From NCBI GenBank assembly GCA_951640165.1, contig OX621257.1, positions 10,489,201 to 10,553,200 on the forward strand: a stretch of DNA of 64,000 nt, given 5' to 3'. The notes under the pieces are model-generated. The model saw nothing but the letters and a program-made list of their open reading frames with translations. It was not told the origin of the DNA and searched no databases. Position numbers and translations under genes: made by a program. Below are positions 20,873-31,009 of this stretch, piece after piece (positions within the stretch are counted from its first letter, which is position 1; the number at the start of each line of letters is the position of its first letter). This DNA is from Pseudoips prasinana. Taxonomy: Eukaryota; Arthropoda; Insecta; Lepidoptera; Nolidae.

Positions 20873-22121
20873 GTAAAGGTCAAAATAGAGTGAACAAAAA
20901 AACAAACGTAATAAATCACGAGACATAATAAAATCATTAATTGCGAGAATAAATTAATAATAATATTACTAATCTAATACAACAAAGTAAAAGTATAACT
21001 ATATATTTCGAGAATAAGGTATGATTTCTTTAAAATAACAGGTACTCCTACGACACATAAAGTGAGCAGAAGTTATCAGGGTACTTCCACAAATGTAATA
21101 AAATAACACTTTGGACCATTTTTTATCAGCGCAAGAAAGGAGACGGGGATTTCTGGGCCTGACTGTAATAAGTTGAGATATGGTTTAAAAAAAGCGTTAT
21201 ATTTTTCTATTTCAAACTGTAAAAAATTGACCCAATTTACAATCTGGAAAATGAGAAATCTCAAAATAAGTTTAAGTCACGAATTAAATTGGTTGTTGAT
21301 TACTATAATCGATTGACGTTAATGAGTTCAAACAATGTAATATAAAAACTCTTGCACCAGACACCAGATAACCGATTTAATCATAATAATTATTAAATAC
21401 ATTAACATAATGTCAACAGTAAAAAATAAAATATCAACAAAATAAATAGAAATCATAACATCGGTTATCGTTCAAATCGATTTATTAGTTATTGGCAACT
21501 ATATTTTTAATCTATGGTGACAGTGACTGGTGACAGATTTTGAATCCTAATCTATGATAGACTCGTTTCTTGTATCGTTTAGTGCGTGTGTGATTTGAGT
21601 ATTTTTTATTGTTTTGTTTATATATCTTTCGACAACTGCATTCTCTCTACGGGCTTCTGATATTGCTTAACGTATACGACTTTTGCTAACATACTGGACA
21701 CGGATAACTATTAAATAGCAATCGCTCTTAAAAATCAGCTGTTAAGTATAGGTTGGTACATAACCTCTCTATTTAGTACTAAATCTTTTATAACTCTGCT
21801 CACAGATTGAAAAAGTTCATGAATTTTTTTGTGATTGGCTGATAATTTATAGACCCAATATTTGAAACCACTTTTATCTTTTTACATCCTAGCCCAATAT
21901 TGTATGAATAGGTATCCGTCTCCTTTATGTAATAGGTATTTTGATGGACAAATAAGGTGCTAAGAGTATCATAATGCAACTCATTACTTTCACACTTGTT
22001 GGGTAAGAACCTCGTCTCACAATGAGAGAGTATAGACCAGCCCACCACGCTGGCCTAGTGAGGGTTGGCAGAGGTTATAATGCTATCAATTGAAATGCTA
22101 TGAATTGCTATCAACCAACTG
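20873..22121. other. unassigned AT-rich stretch
   Basis: No element boundaries recognised. CGATTGACGTTAATGAG, CATCGGTTATCGTTC and GATAACCGATTTAATC (21370) hint at old inverted pieces around 21365-21480. Confidence 0.35.
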
Positions 22122-22484
22122 ATTGCTTCGTTGGTCTAGCGGTAGCGTGTTCAACCGCAGAAAATGAGGTTTTGGGTTCAACTCCCGGGTCGGGCCAAAA
22201 AATTATTTTAGGATGTTTCCGTAAAAAGAAATTTCTCAATATCAGCCTGAAGTCTGGAAGTTGGCGGTACTACACCCCTGTGCCTCGGAGAGCACATAAA
22301 GCCGTCGGTCCTGTACCCGACCTCTTTCCGGTCGTGTCGCTAGACGTCCCATCGGATCATGACAGTGATGGAATAGAAAGTGCCCCTGTATTTGCGCACA
22401 CACTTGTGCGCTATAATCTGTCCTGCGCAATTGGCTCATTTCCATTGAGGATGGCCGCCGTGGTCGAAATTCGGCTGGGAAGAC
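22122..22484 (+). mobile_element. SINE-C, full-length reference copy
   Basis: Head TTCGTTGGTCTAGCGGTAGC, B box GGGTTCAACTCCCGGG, then GTCTGGAAGTTGGCGGTACT, GTGCCTCGGAGAGCACATAA, GGTCGTGTCGCTAG, GATCATGACAGTGATGGAAT, CACTTGTGCGCTATAAT and tail GCCGTGGTCGAAATTCGGCT. About 360 bp. The 136-codon frame across it (22100-22510) is SINE sequence. Confidence 0.9.
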
Positions 22485-22788
22485 ATCAATGTTATCAAGA
22501 AAATATTTAAGAACTCTCAGACATTCAGGTTTCCTTACAATGTATCCTTCACCGTATTACCTACAAGTAAATAAATTTCTTATACACACGTGAATTCAAA
22601 TAGTCAGTGGTGCGCGCATCGCGTTTGAATTAAAAATGATTGACTCCACAGTGTAGCTGGCTCGTACTATAAACCTACTTAAAAAAAAAACTTTTACTTT
22701 AGTTAGCCTAGGAATCTTTCAATGCCTCACCGGACTATAGAGGCAATCGGGAAGGTAATCAATATAGAACTCTACAGAAAATCCATAA

Positions 22789-23031
22789 TAATATCCTGGG
22801 ACTTTATTTACACATGGCCATCTGATCCCAAATAAGCAGGGCTTGTAATATGGAAACCAGATAAAATATACTTCTTTTCTTTTGTAAATACATACTTGTA
22901 TAGATAATTACACCCAGACTCGGGACAAACAGACATGTTCATGCACACAAATATCTGTCCTGGGTGGGAATCGAACCCACGACCTCCGACGTGAAAAGCA
23001 AGCATTTGCCAACCACACCAACAGGCCCATC
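22789..23031 (-). mobile_element. SINE-A, full length
   Basis: Tail CTGATCCCAAATAAGCAGGG, body CACCCAGACTCGGGACAAAC, B box in reverse GGGTGGGAATCGAACCCACG and head end CCAACCACACCAACAGGCCC. Good copy. Confidence 0.9.
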
Positions 23032-23157
23032 CAAAGAAGTGGGCCAACACTTCAATTAACTAATCTGCATTGCTTTAGCGTTATAAACGCAATATTAATT
23101 TTAACAGAATCACAATGAAGACTCTCACGTAGGTTTAACAAATAAATCATAAATTAT

Positions 23158-23220
23158 TTACAGATTTAAAACAAATATTAAGCAACAAATATTAAGCTTA
23201 ATATATATATTAAATCTGTA
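23158..23220. repeat. short inverted repeat
   Basis: TTACAGATTTAA at 23158 pairs with TTAAATCTGTAA near 23210, and the inner AATATTAAG(C)TTAATATT also folds. ATTACAGATTTAA recurs at 23225. Small, AT-rich, origin unknown. Confidence 0.5.
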
Positions 23221-23466
23221 AATAATTACAGATTTAATACAAAAACATATAATAAATAGTTGCACATTTGCTAGCGTATTTAAAACCAATAAACCCATTA
23301 AATAGCAGACTTGACAAAATGGCCAGCTCGTTACGGCTCATATTGGTAGCACATGGGCAAATAGTCTACCAGAGTGGAAGCAGTAAATTTGGACTACAAA
23401 ACGTAACATACAAATAATTGCATGTAAGACAATATGTTTACACAAATTTTAGCACATTACCGGATA

Positions 23467-23643
23467 TTTTTTTTAAAAGACGACGCCCGCATTAGGCAAA
23501 TTAATCCCTGTGTCACGGACTACTTTCTCCCAGATTAAGAACTACTATTTATGGTTCACACAAATAGTTGTTCGGCGCGGGACTCGAACCCGCGACACGA
23601 AGCGGCGAGGCGACTGTCTTAGCCGCTGCGCCACACGTGCAGT
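23467..23643 (-). mobile_element. SINE-B with internal deletion
   Basis: Tail TAATCCCTGTGTCACGGACT and the head in reverse (GGGACTCGAACCCGCGACAC ... CTTAGCCGCTGCGCCACACG) are well kept. About 25 bp between CTTT and CCCAGATTAAGAAC are missing. Confidence 0.85.
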
Positions 23644-23724
23644 CAATATTTATAAAAAAAATGTGATAACACAGACTTCAATGATGGACTAATTTTTATA
23701 TTTGATACTGTAATACTAATCATA

Positions 23725-23880
23725 GTTGCGCCGCCTGTGTTCAAGCTCCCACCTAACTGCGGTCACACCCGCATGCCAAGCGCGGTGACTACGGCATACC
23801 TCCTCCAAATGGCGACGATTTTGAAACTTAAGGAGGAGCCTGTGTCCAGCATAGTACGACTTTAGGCTAATTATAATGAT
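23725..23880. repeat. interspersed repeat related to the 50262-50690 element
   Basis: CATGCCAAGCGCGGTGACTA, CGGCATACCTCCTCCAAATG and AGGAGGAGCCTGTGTCCAGC parallel the block GCCGAGCGTGGCGATTATGG ... CTTGAGGGAGGCTTGTCCAG at 50390-50450. The ending GTCCAGC suggests descent from an RTE-B-like tail (compare GTCCAGCAG). Confidence 0.4.
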
Positions 23881-24153
23881 AAATATTATGTCTGTGACGA
23901 TCATAAAATTAAGAACTAATTTGTAGCATTTGTTCTGCGAGGTTATTTATTCTTTGGTCTCAATGGTAGCACATGTATACATAACGATAGTATCAAGGGT
24001 GCTGCTCTAATTAAACGACCATGAGATAAACGCTCTGTATAATTATTGGCAATATAAAGGATAGCAATAGCCTACCGATTTGAATTCAGCGTCTGGCCTA
24101 ATTTGAATGTTTCAATTAATATTAGATATCTTTACCATTGAGCTCAAATGGAT

Positions 24154-24367
24154 GCATTTGGTCTAGCAGTGGCATATTAGAACATAGAAAATAAGATCGT
24201 GTTTTAAATTTATTCCGCCCAAAATTACATAGTAGCGGTCCGTAGCCTCTATGTGGGCGTTGTTATAGGCCCTTGCCTCAAAGAGTACTTAAAGTTTTGA
24301 TCTTGCCTTAGATCTCCCCCGATAATGAGAGTGAGGGAATAGAAAGAATGCACGTGCTATGTTTGCA
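24154..24367 (+). mobile_element. SINE-C, diverged and shortened
   Basis: Head ATTTGGTCTAGCAGTGGC, then GGCCCTTGCCTCAAAGAGTA, CCCCCGATAATGAGAGTGAG and GGAATAGAAAG. Older copy with several deletions. Confidence 0.65.
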
Positions 24368-24900
24368 CAAAAATACGTCTTGATCGCATCCGTTTCGGTT
24401 CAACCAAAAGTACCAATAGAAAGAAAGAAAATAGGTTTACTCCCAACAAGCATTGAAAATCCTAAATTTAGTTTACATATGTTGCAATTTGGAAGCATGC
24501 ATCATTTATCATCATCAACGAGGAAAAGGCACCTACCTCAGCTAATCTTACTGTAAATATAAGGCTCATCATCCGATAGCGCCAAAAAGACGACGACTGT
24601 AAATATGAAATTATATCAAAATTTATCAAACTTCATGTTTATTATAGCTTAAGAAGTTCAGTAGTCGAAAGTTATCAAATAATTTTCAGATTGTCGCTAC
24701 CATCTTTCGATATATTGTCATTCACACCCTTACAAAATATATTACGCATTTCAGTTGAAACAATACATTACTCACAATGATAATTTTACGACCAAACGGT
24801 CGGGAATGTTGTCAGTTTATCAAAACGTTTATTATTGCCGGCTTAACTTTGTGGGTTGCATTAAAATCATTAGTTTACGCCGGCAATTAATGTTTTGGCG
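24368..24900. other. unassigned stretch with a small inverted motif
   Basis: TTGCCGGCTTAA (24836) and GCCGGCAATTAA (24880) face each other about 45 bp apart. No other structure recognised. Confidence 0.35.
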
Positions 24901-24958
24901 GTTTTACTTAACTTTAGACATATATATATAGATATATATGTCTAAAGTTAAGTAAAAC
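24901..24958. repeat. 58-bp almost perfect palindrome
   Basis: GTTTTACTTAACTTTAGACA followed by a TA-rich centre and then TGTCTAAAGTTAAGTAAAAC: two 29-base halves with one mismatch and no loop. The centre contains (TA)n. Confidence 0.95.
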
Positions 24959-25011
24959 ATATTGCAAATCATTTGGCCGTGTCATCAGCTGACGTCTTGA
25001 AACTAATCTAA

Positions 25012-25297
25012 TCTATACATATAATAAAATCGTAGGAACGTCAAAACTGTACATGGAATATTTAAAAAAAAAAGATACTTGTGGCGTGATCTACAATCCA
25101 TATAGAAGCCAAAACTATAGTTTTTAGAATTTTTCTCAAAAAGTACTGCATGGATTTAATTAAAATTTTGCATGAATATTACTAAGAGGTCGGGTCAACA
25201 TATATGTAGGCTACATATTATCACGCTATCACCTACGGGGGAGGAGCTGTGATAATTTATAAAATTTAACGCAGGTAAAACCGCGCGGCATAGCTAG
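25012..25297 (+). mobile_element. Helitron-like element, family H2
   Basis: Starts TCTATACATATAATAAAATC after an A and ends GCAGGTAAAACCGCGCGGCA plus TAGCTAG before T. 286 bp. The 3' hairpin is shared with H1, the body is different (CACGCTATCACCTACGGGGG). Second copy at 50766-51080 minus. Confidence 0.75.
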
Positions 25298-25361
25298 TAA
25301 ATAATAATCATAATCAGTCATCGTAGCAAATGTTTGCATATACACTTTTTTCTTTTTTTTT

Positions 25362-25565
25362 TTTAAAGACAACGCCCTCACTATGTAATGTAATCCCTGT
25401 GTCGCGGGGTACTTTACAAACATATAATTGACGGATACAAATTTCATCCAGACTCAGAACAGCTATTTATGGGTCACACAAACAGTTGTTCAGCGAGGGA
25501 CTCCAACCCGTGACACGAAGTGCCGAGGCGACTGTCTGAGCCGCTGCGCCACACGTGGAGTCATT
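25362..25565 (-). mobile_element. SINE-B, full length
   Basis: T-run, AAAGACAACGCCCTCACTAT, TAATCCCTGTGTCGCGGGGT, CATCCAGACTCAGAACAGCT, and head in reverse GGGACTCCAACCCGTGACAC ... GAGCCGCTGCGCCACACGTG. B box slightly mutated. Confidence 0.9.
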
Positions 25566-26260
25566 TTAAAAATAGAACCTTAATTTGACATCCGTAAAAA
25601 TAAAACCACCACTCTTCACGTAAATTATGGAATCATCAAATGCACGTCAATAAAGTCTGCGCTTCGTCGATTTGTTTCAATCTAAGCGCCCCTTATCTTG
25701 TACGTTTCGATACACACACAAAGCCAGTGATTTTTCAAGATTTCCTTCTTTGCTCAGTCATCCGCGTTAAGATTTGTTGTGCGGAATACTAGAAATATTG
25801 GATGAGGTTTTACGCTCAATAATATTTTCGCAAGTATTCAAAAAGCTATTACCCTAATCGTGAATAGCCTCGACCCAAGCCAGTTTAAGAGCTGAAACTT
25901 TTGGACTTCGGTAAGAATTAACTCAATTATATTGGCTCTCAGAAAGGGAAAAGCGCATACAAATCAGCCTACTGGAACTAAGGCTCTTCTAACTCATAAA
26001 TAACGAGTGTTATGAGTTTTAAGGGTTTTTGTAGGACGTGAAAAAACCTTCCAATAAACACAATTGGACCGCGATCACGATCTCTTCAAGAGAAGTCAAA
26101 GTGACCCACCATAGTTGTTTCGTTTGAATCTTTTTCTTTTACGTGAATTTGCGAAAGTAAAATTGGAAATTGCAATTGCAAACATGAATGAATGTTTTTC
26201 AGTTGCAAATTCATTCAAAATTAAAACAATTTTAGAGATTGCCATTGGGCGTGACTGTAG
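25566..26260. other. unassigned stretch
   Basis: No element ends or coding signal recognised. Confidence 0.4.
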
Positions 26261-26536
26261 AGTAAGTTTGAACGTGTAATAAATAAGTAATTATTAACAA
26301 AACAGAAACAATATCATAATAATAATTACAGTGACTTTTTAGATAACTTTTGTCTTAGTCTAAAGTTGTCTAAAAATTCATTCTAAAAAGGCAAGGCAGC
26401 GAAGCCGAAATTTTTACGACGCTCAATGATGAATATTTGGATAACTTTAGACTAAGGCTTTATTCATTTATTGTAAACATTATTGTAATGTTTCTTTTTT
26501 TAATAATTACTTGTTTATTACATGTTCAAACTTACT
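26261..26536. mobile_element. TIR element, 36-bp ends
   Basis: Left end AGTAAGTTTGAACGTGTAAT (continues to 26296) matches the reverse complement of the right end with 2 mismatches in 36. Inner blocks GTCTTAGTCTAAAGTTGTC and GATAACTTTAGACTAAGGC also pair. No coding and no sure target duplication. Confidence 0.75.
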
Positions 26537-26696
26537 CCTAATAGATATTACTGCGCAAATTTTGCCAGCGTAAGTTACGTAATAGACCCTCCAATTGTAA
26601 TGTTTGGATGTTGTTTTTGCCTTCTTTTGTCTTTCCTTAATTGGCCATTGTGTTATTCCGTTTGATGTTAGTGTTGTATCGCGTCGTCATGGGTAA

Positions 26697-27176
26697 GATA
26701 CTTTATTTTTATGTCATAGGGCCACAAACGAGCAAGCGGATTACCTGATGGTAAGTGATCACCGCCGCCCATGTACACTCGCAACACCAGAGGAGCCGCG
26801 GGTGCGTTGCCGGCCTTCAAAAGAGTCAGCAAACAAGTGTCACTGACCCTTCTACCGATCCCGATGAGCTCTGGCGACCTTACTCACACGCAGAAACACA
26901 ACATTAAAATTATTAATGTTATTATCATGTCTTCTGTAAGGTGAAAGTGGGCTGCTCTTTGAGCGAACGAACGCTGTGCCGTACCTCTCTTAAAGAATAA
27001 AATACTATTTTTAATATCAGGATAATGGTTCCTTAACATGCAAGGGACCCAAGAGGTATGCTTGCGAAAGTTAGTATGGAACAGGGCGTATAATCGGTAG
27101 TTATAAACACAATATTCTTGTGGCGAAGCATTACATTTTTTAGAGGTTAAAAATATAATTTCAGTTGTACCAGTTT
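26697..27176 (-). mobile_element. LINE-Z 3' end with remnant of coding part
   Basis: Minus strand: a frame ending AAHFHLTED...MLCFCV, then GAGTAAGGTCGCCAGAGCTC, GCCGGCAACGCACCCGCGGC, TCACTTACCATCAGGTAATC and an A/T-rich tail. The same order occurs at 52640-52950 plus. I take the 102-codon frame (26884-27192 minus) as element sequence rather than a host gene. Confidence 0.65.
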
Positions 27177-27793
27177 TTTTTAAAGACAACATCCGCTCTA
27201 GTGTATCTATTCTCTGTGTAGGGGTACTTCGAAAACATACAGGGTGACCGAGGAGTTGACACTGAAACGAAAATATTTAATACTTTTTTCTACGATTTTG
27301 AGTTATTTGATAATTTTAAAAATTTCAGAGTCCTGAACTCAAACCCCAATTTTGATCTTTCGAATAAATTCTAAGTCAGTTCTGCAATGATTTAATAAAC
27401 CAACCTTTATAAGGTGTCAGGTATGCTAATTAGTTATCATAAAAAAACTGAATCATAAATGTTCAACAAAACGAGAAAAAAGTCTAAAAATTATGTTAGG
27501 TGAAATAAACGAAAAAATCATTAATATCTCGAATTTATTAATATCTATCTCGAAAACTATGCAAAATCGTAGGACATACATGGGGGTGATTCGGATACTC
27601 CTCATCATAAAGTTCCTAAATTTTGCGTTTAAACGTCAACTCTTCGGTCAGTCTGTATAGTAGAAGGACACAAATTACATCCAGACTCAGAACAACTATG
27701 GGTCACACAAATAGTTGTCTGGCGCGGGACTCGAACCCGCGACACGGAGCTGCGAGGCGACTGTCTTAGCCACTGGGCCACACGTGCAGTCGC
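27177..27793 (-). mobile_element. SINE-B split by a MITE
   Basis: Left part 27177-27238 has the tail (AAAGACAACATCCGCTC ... GGGTACTTCGAAAACATA) and right part 27656-27793 resumes with GAAGGACACAAATTACATCC, the body and the head (GGGACTCGAACCCGCGACAC). Joining the flanks without the insert restores the SINE order. Confidence 0.9.
27240..27655. mobile_element. TA-flanked MITE, 416 bp, nested in SINE-B
   Basis: Ends CAGGGTGACCGAGGAGTTGA and, reverse complemented, CAGACTGACCGAAGAGTTGA. TA at 27238-27239 and 27656-27657. No transposase. Related sequence forms much of the element at 53114-54275. Confidence 0.85.
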
Positions 27794-27827
27794 TTTGTCT
27801 GTTTATATTCAGTGCTACATAATAATA

Positions 27828-28000
27828 ATATCTAGGGACAATGTCACACAGATCACCCTAGCCCCAAACTAAGCAAAGCTTGTACTAAGGGTACCAGGCG
27901 ACGATATACATACTTATATAGATAGATAAATACTTATATACATAGAAAACATCACAGAGACTCAGAAACAAATATTCGTGCTCATCACACAAATACTCTT
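27828..28000 (-). mobile_element. SINE-A2, tail and body only
   Basis: CACAGATCACCCTAGCCCCA, GGTACCAGGCGACGATATAC and GACTCAGAAACAAATATTCG; ends at ACACAAATACTCT before the head begins. Confidence 0.8.
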
Positions 28001-28074
28001 AGTTGCAAATAAACACAAATAGTTTTTCTGAATATGACTGTTCTCTGGGACTATTCAAAATCGTACTAATATAG

Positions 28075-28405
28075 TCACACCAATATTATAAAGGTGAAAG
28101 TTTGTGAGTGTGTATGTTTGTTTCTTCTTCACGTCTAGACGGCTAGAGCGATTTTAATTAAATCTGGTATGGAGTTAGCTGACACCTTGGATTAACACAT
28201 AAGCTATAATTCATAAAGTTTAACGCGGGTGAAACCGCGGGGCACAGCTAGTATATTATAAATCCAAATGTTTGTTACTCTTTCATGTAAAATCTACCGA
28301 ACGGATTTTGATTAAACTTTGTAGTAATATAGCTTATGTATTCGAATTAACATAGGCTATAACTTATAAAGTTAAACGCGGGTAAAATCGCGGGGTAGAG
28401 CTAGT
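28075..28405 (+). mobile_element. two joined Helitron-like elements, family H1
   Basis: First copy 28075-28251 runs from TCACACCAATATTATAAAGG to GGGCACAGCTAG. The next copy continues at once as TATATTATAAATCC and ends CGCGGGGTAGAGCTAG (28401-28404). The second lacks its first few bases, so the junction looks chimeric. Confidence 0.75.
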
Positions 28406-28544
28406 TTTAAAATAAACTTAAAAATGTCTGTAAGTCATGCACTCATAGTCACTTTTTTCCACCGATTCGTGCGTGATCGGCGAGGTTAATCACCTAGGCA
28501 CGCTGTCAGTCAATAGATGGTTGGCCGATAAAGTAGTTTAATTT

Positions 28545-28871
28545 CTAGATAAGCGTCTCCGTGCTTTGGAGGGCTGTCGGTTTGTAGTCGTTAGACAATA
28601 AACCGACAGCCAATTTTAGTGCACCTACCTTAGTCTTTCTGCACCACCCAAAGTTTGACCGGTAGATGATGCCTATGGCATTAAGTCCGCCTATGTACAA
28701 TATTATTTCTGCTAAAGTTTTAAATAAATAAACCACGTCAGAAGCCCACTGGGTGGCTAGAACAGTTCTGACACTAGGGTAACCACTTCCCATATGAAGC
28801 AATAAAAATAAAGCGTGCAATACAGGTAACTCACAGTTTGCGAACACAAACATATCTTGAGTTTCATACAA
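28545..28871 (-). other. open frame with splice-donor-like end, possible exon or repeat
   Basis: The 108-codon minus-strand frame begins MYETQDMFVFANCELPVL, is hydrophobic, and reads into AAG|GTAGGT at 28629/28628, a good donor consensus. After that it continues into a 12-bp-stem hairpin (28572-28611). Against a gene: the stretch GTGGTTACCCTAGTGTCA recurs at 36160-36190, so part is repetitive. Function unknown. Confidence 0.25.
28572..28611. repeat. hairpin, 12-bp stem
   Basis: GGCTGTCGGTTT and AAACCGACAGCC face each other across a 16-base loop. No T-run follows, so I do not read it as a terminator. Confidence 0.85.
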
Positions 28872-29089
28872 AGCAGCCCACGTTTATTGAAAAGTTGTTC
28901 AGTCGAGAATAGTCGAGATGTTCTGAACACCGATAATGGTTGTCAGAACTCTGCAGCAACGATTTGTACAATAAGTGGAAACAAAATGCTTTAACTGTGT
29001 CGATGTTCTTTTGAATATTCTATATGTGTCGTAACATTGCACTACTACTACGATGAAGCAACACATTTATTTAAAAAAAATATTGTAAT

Positions 29090-29339
29090 AATATCTAGTG
29101 ACAATGTCACACAGATCATCCTAGCCCCAAACTAAGCAAAGCTTGTACTATGAGTACCAGGCGACGATATACATACTTATATAGATAGATAAATACTTAT
29201 ATACGTAGAAAACATCCATGACTCAGAAACAAATATTCGTGCTCATCACACTAATATTCATTTAAACTTACCGGGATTCGAACCTAGGACCACCAGCTTC
29301 CTAGGCAGGAACCCTACCAACTAGGCTACGGTGACCGTC
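29090..29339 (-). mobile_element. SINE-A2, full length
   Basis: Tail ATATCTAGTGACAATGTCAC, body GACTCAGAAACAAATATTCG, then head in reverse (GGGATTCGAACCTAGGACCA ... CCAACTAGGCTACGGTGACC). Confidence 0.9.
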
Positions 29340-30159
29340 GTCATTCAATTAATTATTTGTATTTAATTCAATTATTTACATTATTTCTTATAATTTAAAG
29401 ATTATTATGTAATACTTACCTATATTATAAGTATAGTTAATACCTAAACTGAAATAAAAGTATCTCGAGATTGTAAATGATTTTTTTTTGCATTCAGTCA
29501 TTTCCTCGCTGAGGTGGAACGAAAAGTTACGTGTTGCACTCGAGTGCAAAGATTTTTCACCTCGTGTTCTTTTGATTCCCTCGCTAACGATCAGGATTCT
29601 AATTGTTTAATCACTCGTGTTTCATTTTTATAATCCTTCGCTTGCTCGGTCATCAAAAAAGAGCACGCGGTTAATAAGCAACTTAGCACTCTTGTATAAC
29701 AAATAACTATTATCCCCTACTACCACTCTGTGGAATCAATTAATTGCGGAGGTATTTCTGATCGGGTACGAAATGGCAACTTTTACGAGCAAGTTCATTC
29801 CTTAAGATTTTGGCGCCAACGCGGAAAAAGACGCATCGAGGCTATGTTTTATTTTCAAAAACTGGTGTAAATTTTGTGTGTAAATATGGTGGATTTTTAG
29901 ACATAACATCTTCGACAACGTACACAAGTGGTGGAAAGTGCGATATTGCCGTGAATTGTGATTTTCAGTGTACAACCAAAACTCCATAATAGCCTCTTGT
30001 AAAGTCTCCACAGCTTTACTGGGGTTGGACAAGGACTATCTATGACTTGACTGTGACGGACTTTACTTGGCAATGACGGAAATAAATAATATAAAAATAT
30101 GTTTACTGAAGGCTCATAAGGCCAAAGAAGCCAGAGCCGTAAAACGGAATTAAAAAAAA
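29340..30159. other. unassigned stretch with LINE-like scraps
   Basis: 29500-29690 contains repeated CCTCGCT / CTTCGCTTGCTCGG motifs often seen in lepidopteran repeats. 29725-29755 (CTACCACTCTGTGGAATCAA) matches the 4165-4190 block and reads LWNQL. The 76-codon frame 29802-30032 minus has no recognised motif. Confidence 0.3.
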
Positions 30160-30265
30160 AAAGCTTATTCCTTTCTCTAAGCCGTCATTGCACTTGCGGC
30201 CCTTCTGGTGTTGCGAGTTTGCATGTCGGTGATTGCAACCCACCTGCTTGTTTGGCAAGCTAACT
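30160..30265 (+). mobile_element. LINE-Z fragment, degenerate
   Basis: TTCCTTTCTCTAAGCCGTCA, TTGCACTTGCGGCCCTTCTG and GTGTTGCGAGTTTGCATG follow the order of the 4340-4575 copy. It ends in ATTAAAAAAAA. Confidence 0.55.
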
Positions 30266-30465
30266 TACAATTAAAAAAAAAATAATTAGAAACTAGGGTT
30301 AGTCCGAAATTTTATTGTGTGTTTCCCCTCTACAAACTTACTAGTTAGACTTTTTTTCGCCAGTTTTAAATCGGATATTTTATTGATCTGTGCAGATTCT
30401 ACAACAATCAAAATTGGTTCATCCACGAGAACGAAACGGTCGGATATAGTCATGGCAATGTTTAA

Positions 30466-30676
30466 AGTAGGGCCAATTTAATACATCACATTCGACACTC
30501 CATCAAAATTCAACAACACCTAACCGGCGGGCATAGAATATTATTTATTTTTTCGTAGTCAGAACTGCACATTTGCTTAATTTTTTTTTCCAATTACGAC
30601 TTACGAAGGTCATTTTACAATTCACTTTACTAGTAACTGACAGATGTCAAATGTGATCTATTTAATTGGCCCTACT
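30466..30676. mobile_element. TIR element, about 211 bp
   Basis: Left end AGTAGGGCCAATTTAATACA(TCACATTCGACA) matches the reverse complement of the right end, AGTAGGGCCAATTAAATAGA(TCACATTTGACA), with 3-4 differences in 32. No coding; the target duplication is not clear. Confidence 0.75.
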
Positions 30677-30870
30677 ATAGATGACGTCACCAAACAATGA
30701 GATAAAATGCAAAATACATTTTTTTGAGCAACTGCTTCCAGTAATTACTGTTTGTAATGCTGCTCTGAAGCATCGCCGCTCACTGGGTTGTCGCTTATAT
30801 CTGAATACTGGTTTTAGATGCAGGTATACAATAGGAGGTATTAAATCATCTGTATTCCTCAAGTACTTAC

Positions 30871-30965
30871 CCATAGAAGAGCCGTCCAGTTCTTTGTCTA
30901 TTTCTTGCACTGATGGGCTTTTACGAAACGGATGTTCTTTTAAATGTACTGTTTCAGATGTACCA
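30871..30965 (-). other. weak candidate internal exon
   Basis: On the minus strand a C/T-rich tract (30990-31012) precedes an AG near 30966. About 32 codons then stay open (hydrophilic, including KSPSVQEIDKELDGSSMG) up to G|GTAAGT at 30871/30870, a textbook donor. I recognise no family. It could be a real short exon of a gene extending outside the window, or chance. Confidence 0.2.
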
Positions 30966-31009
30966 CTATTTTGTTTGGTTCCGTAAGTAAAAAGAAAAAA
31001 AGGGGTTCT

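Noticed and set aside
22100..22510. 136-codon plus-strand frame
   Set aside because: Coincides with a SINE-C; the same text recurs in many copies with frame-breaking changes.
28572..28611. intrinsic terminator
   Set aside because: Stem-loop without a following T-run and in a eukaryotic, repeat-rich setting.
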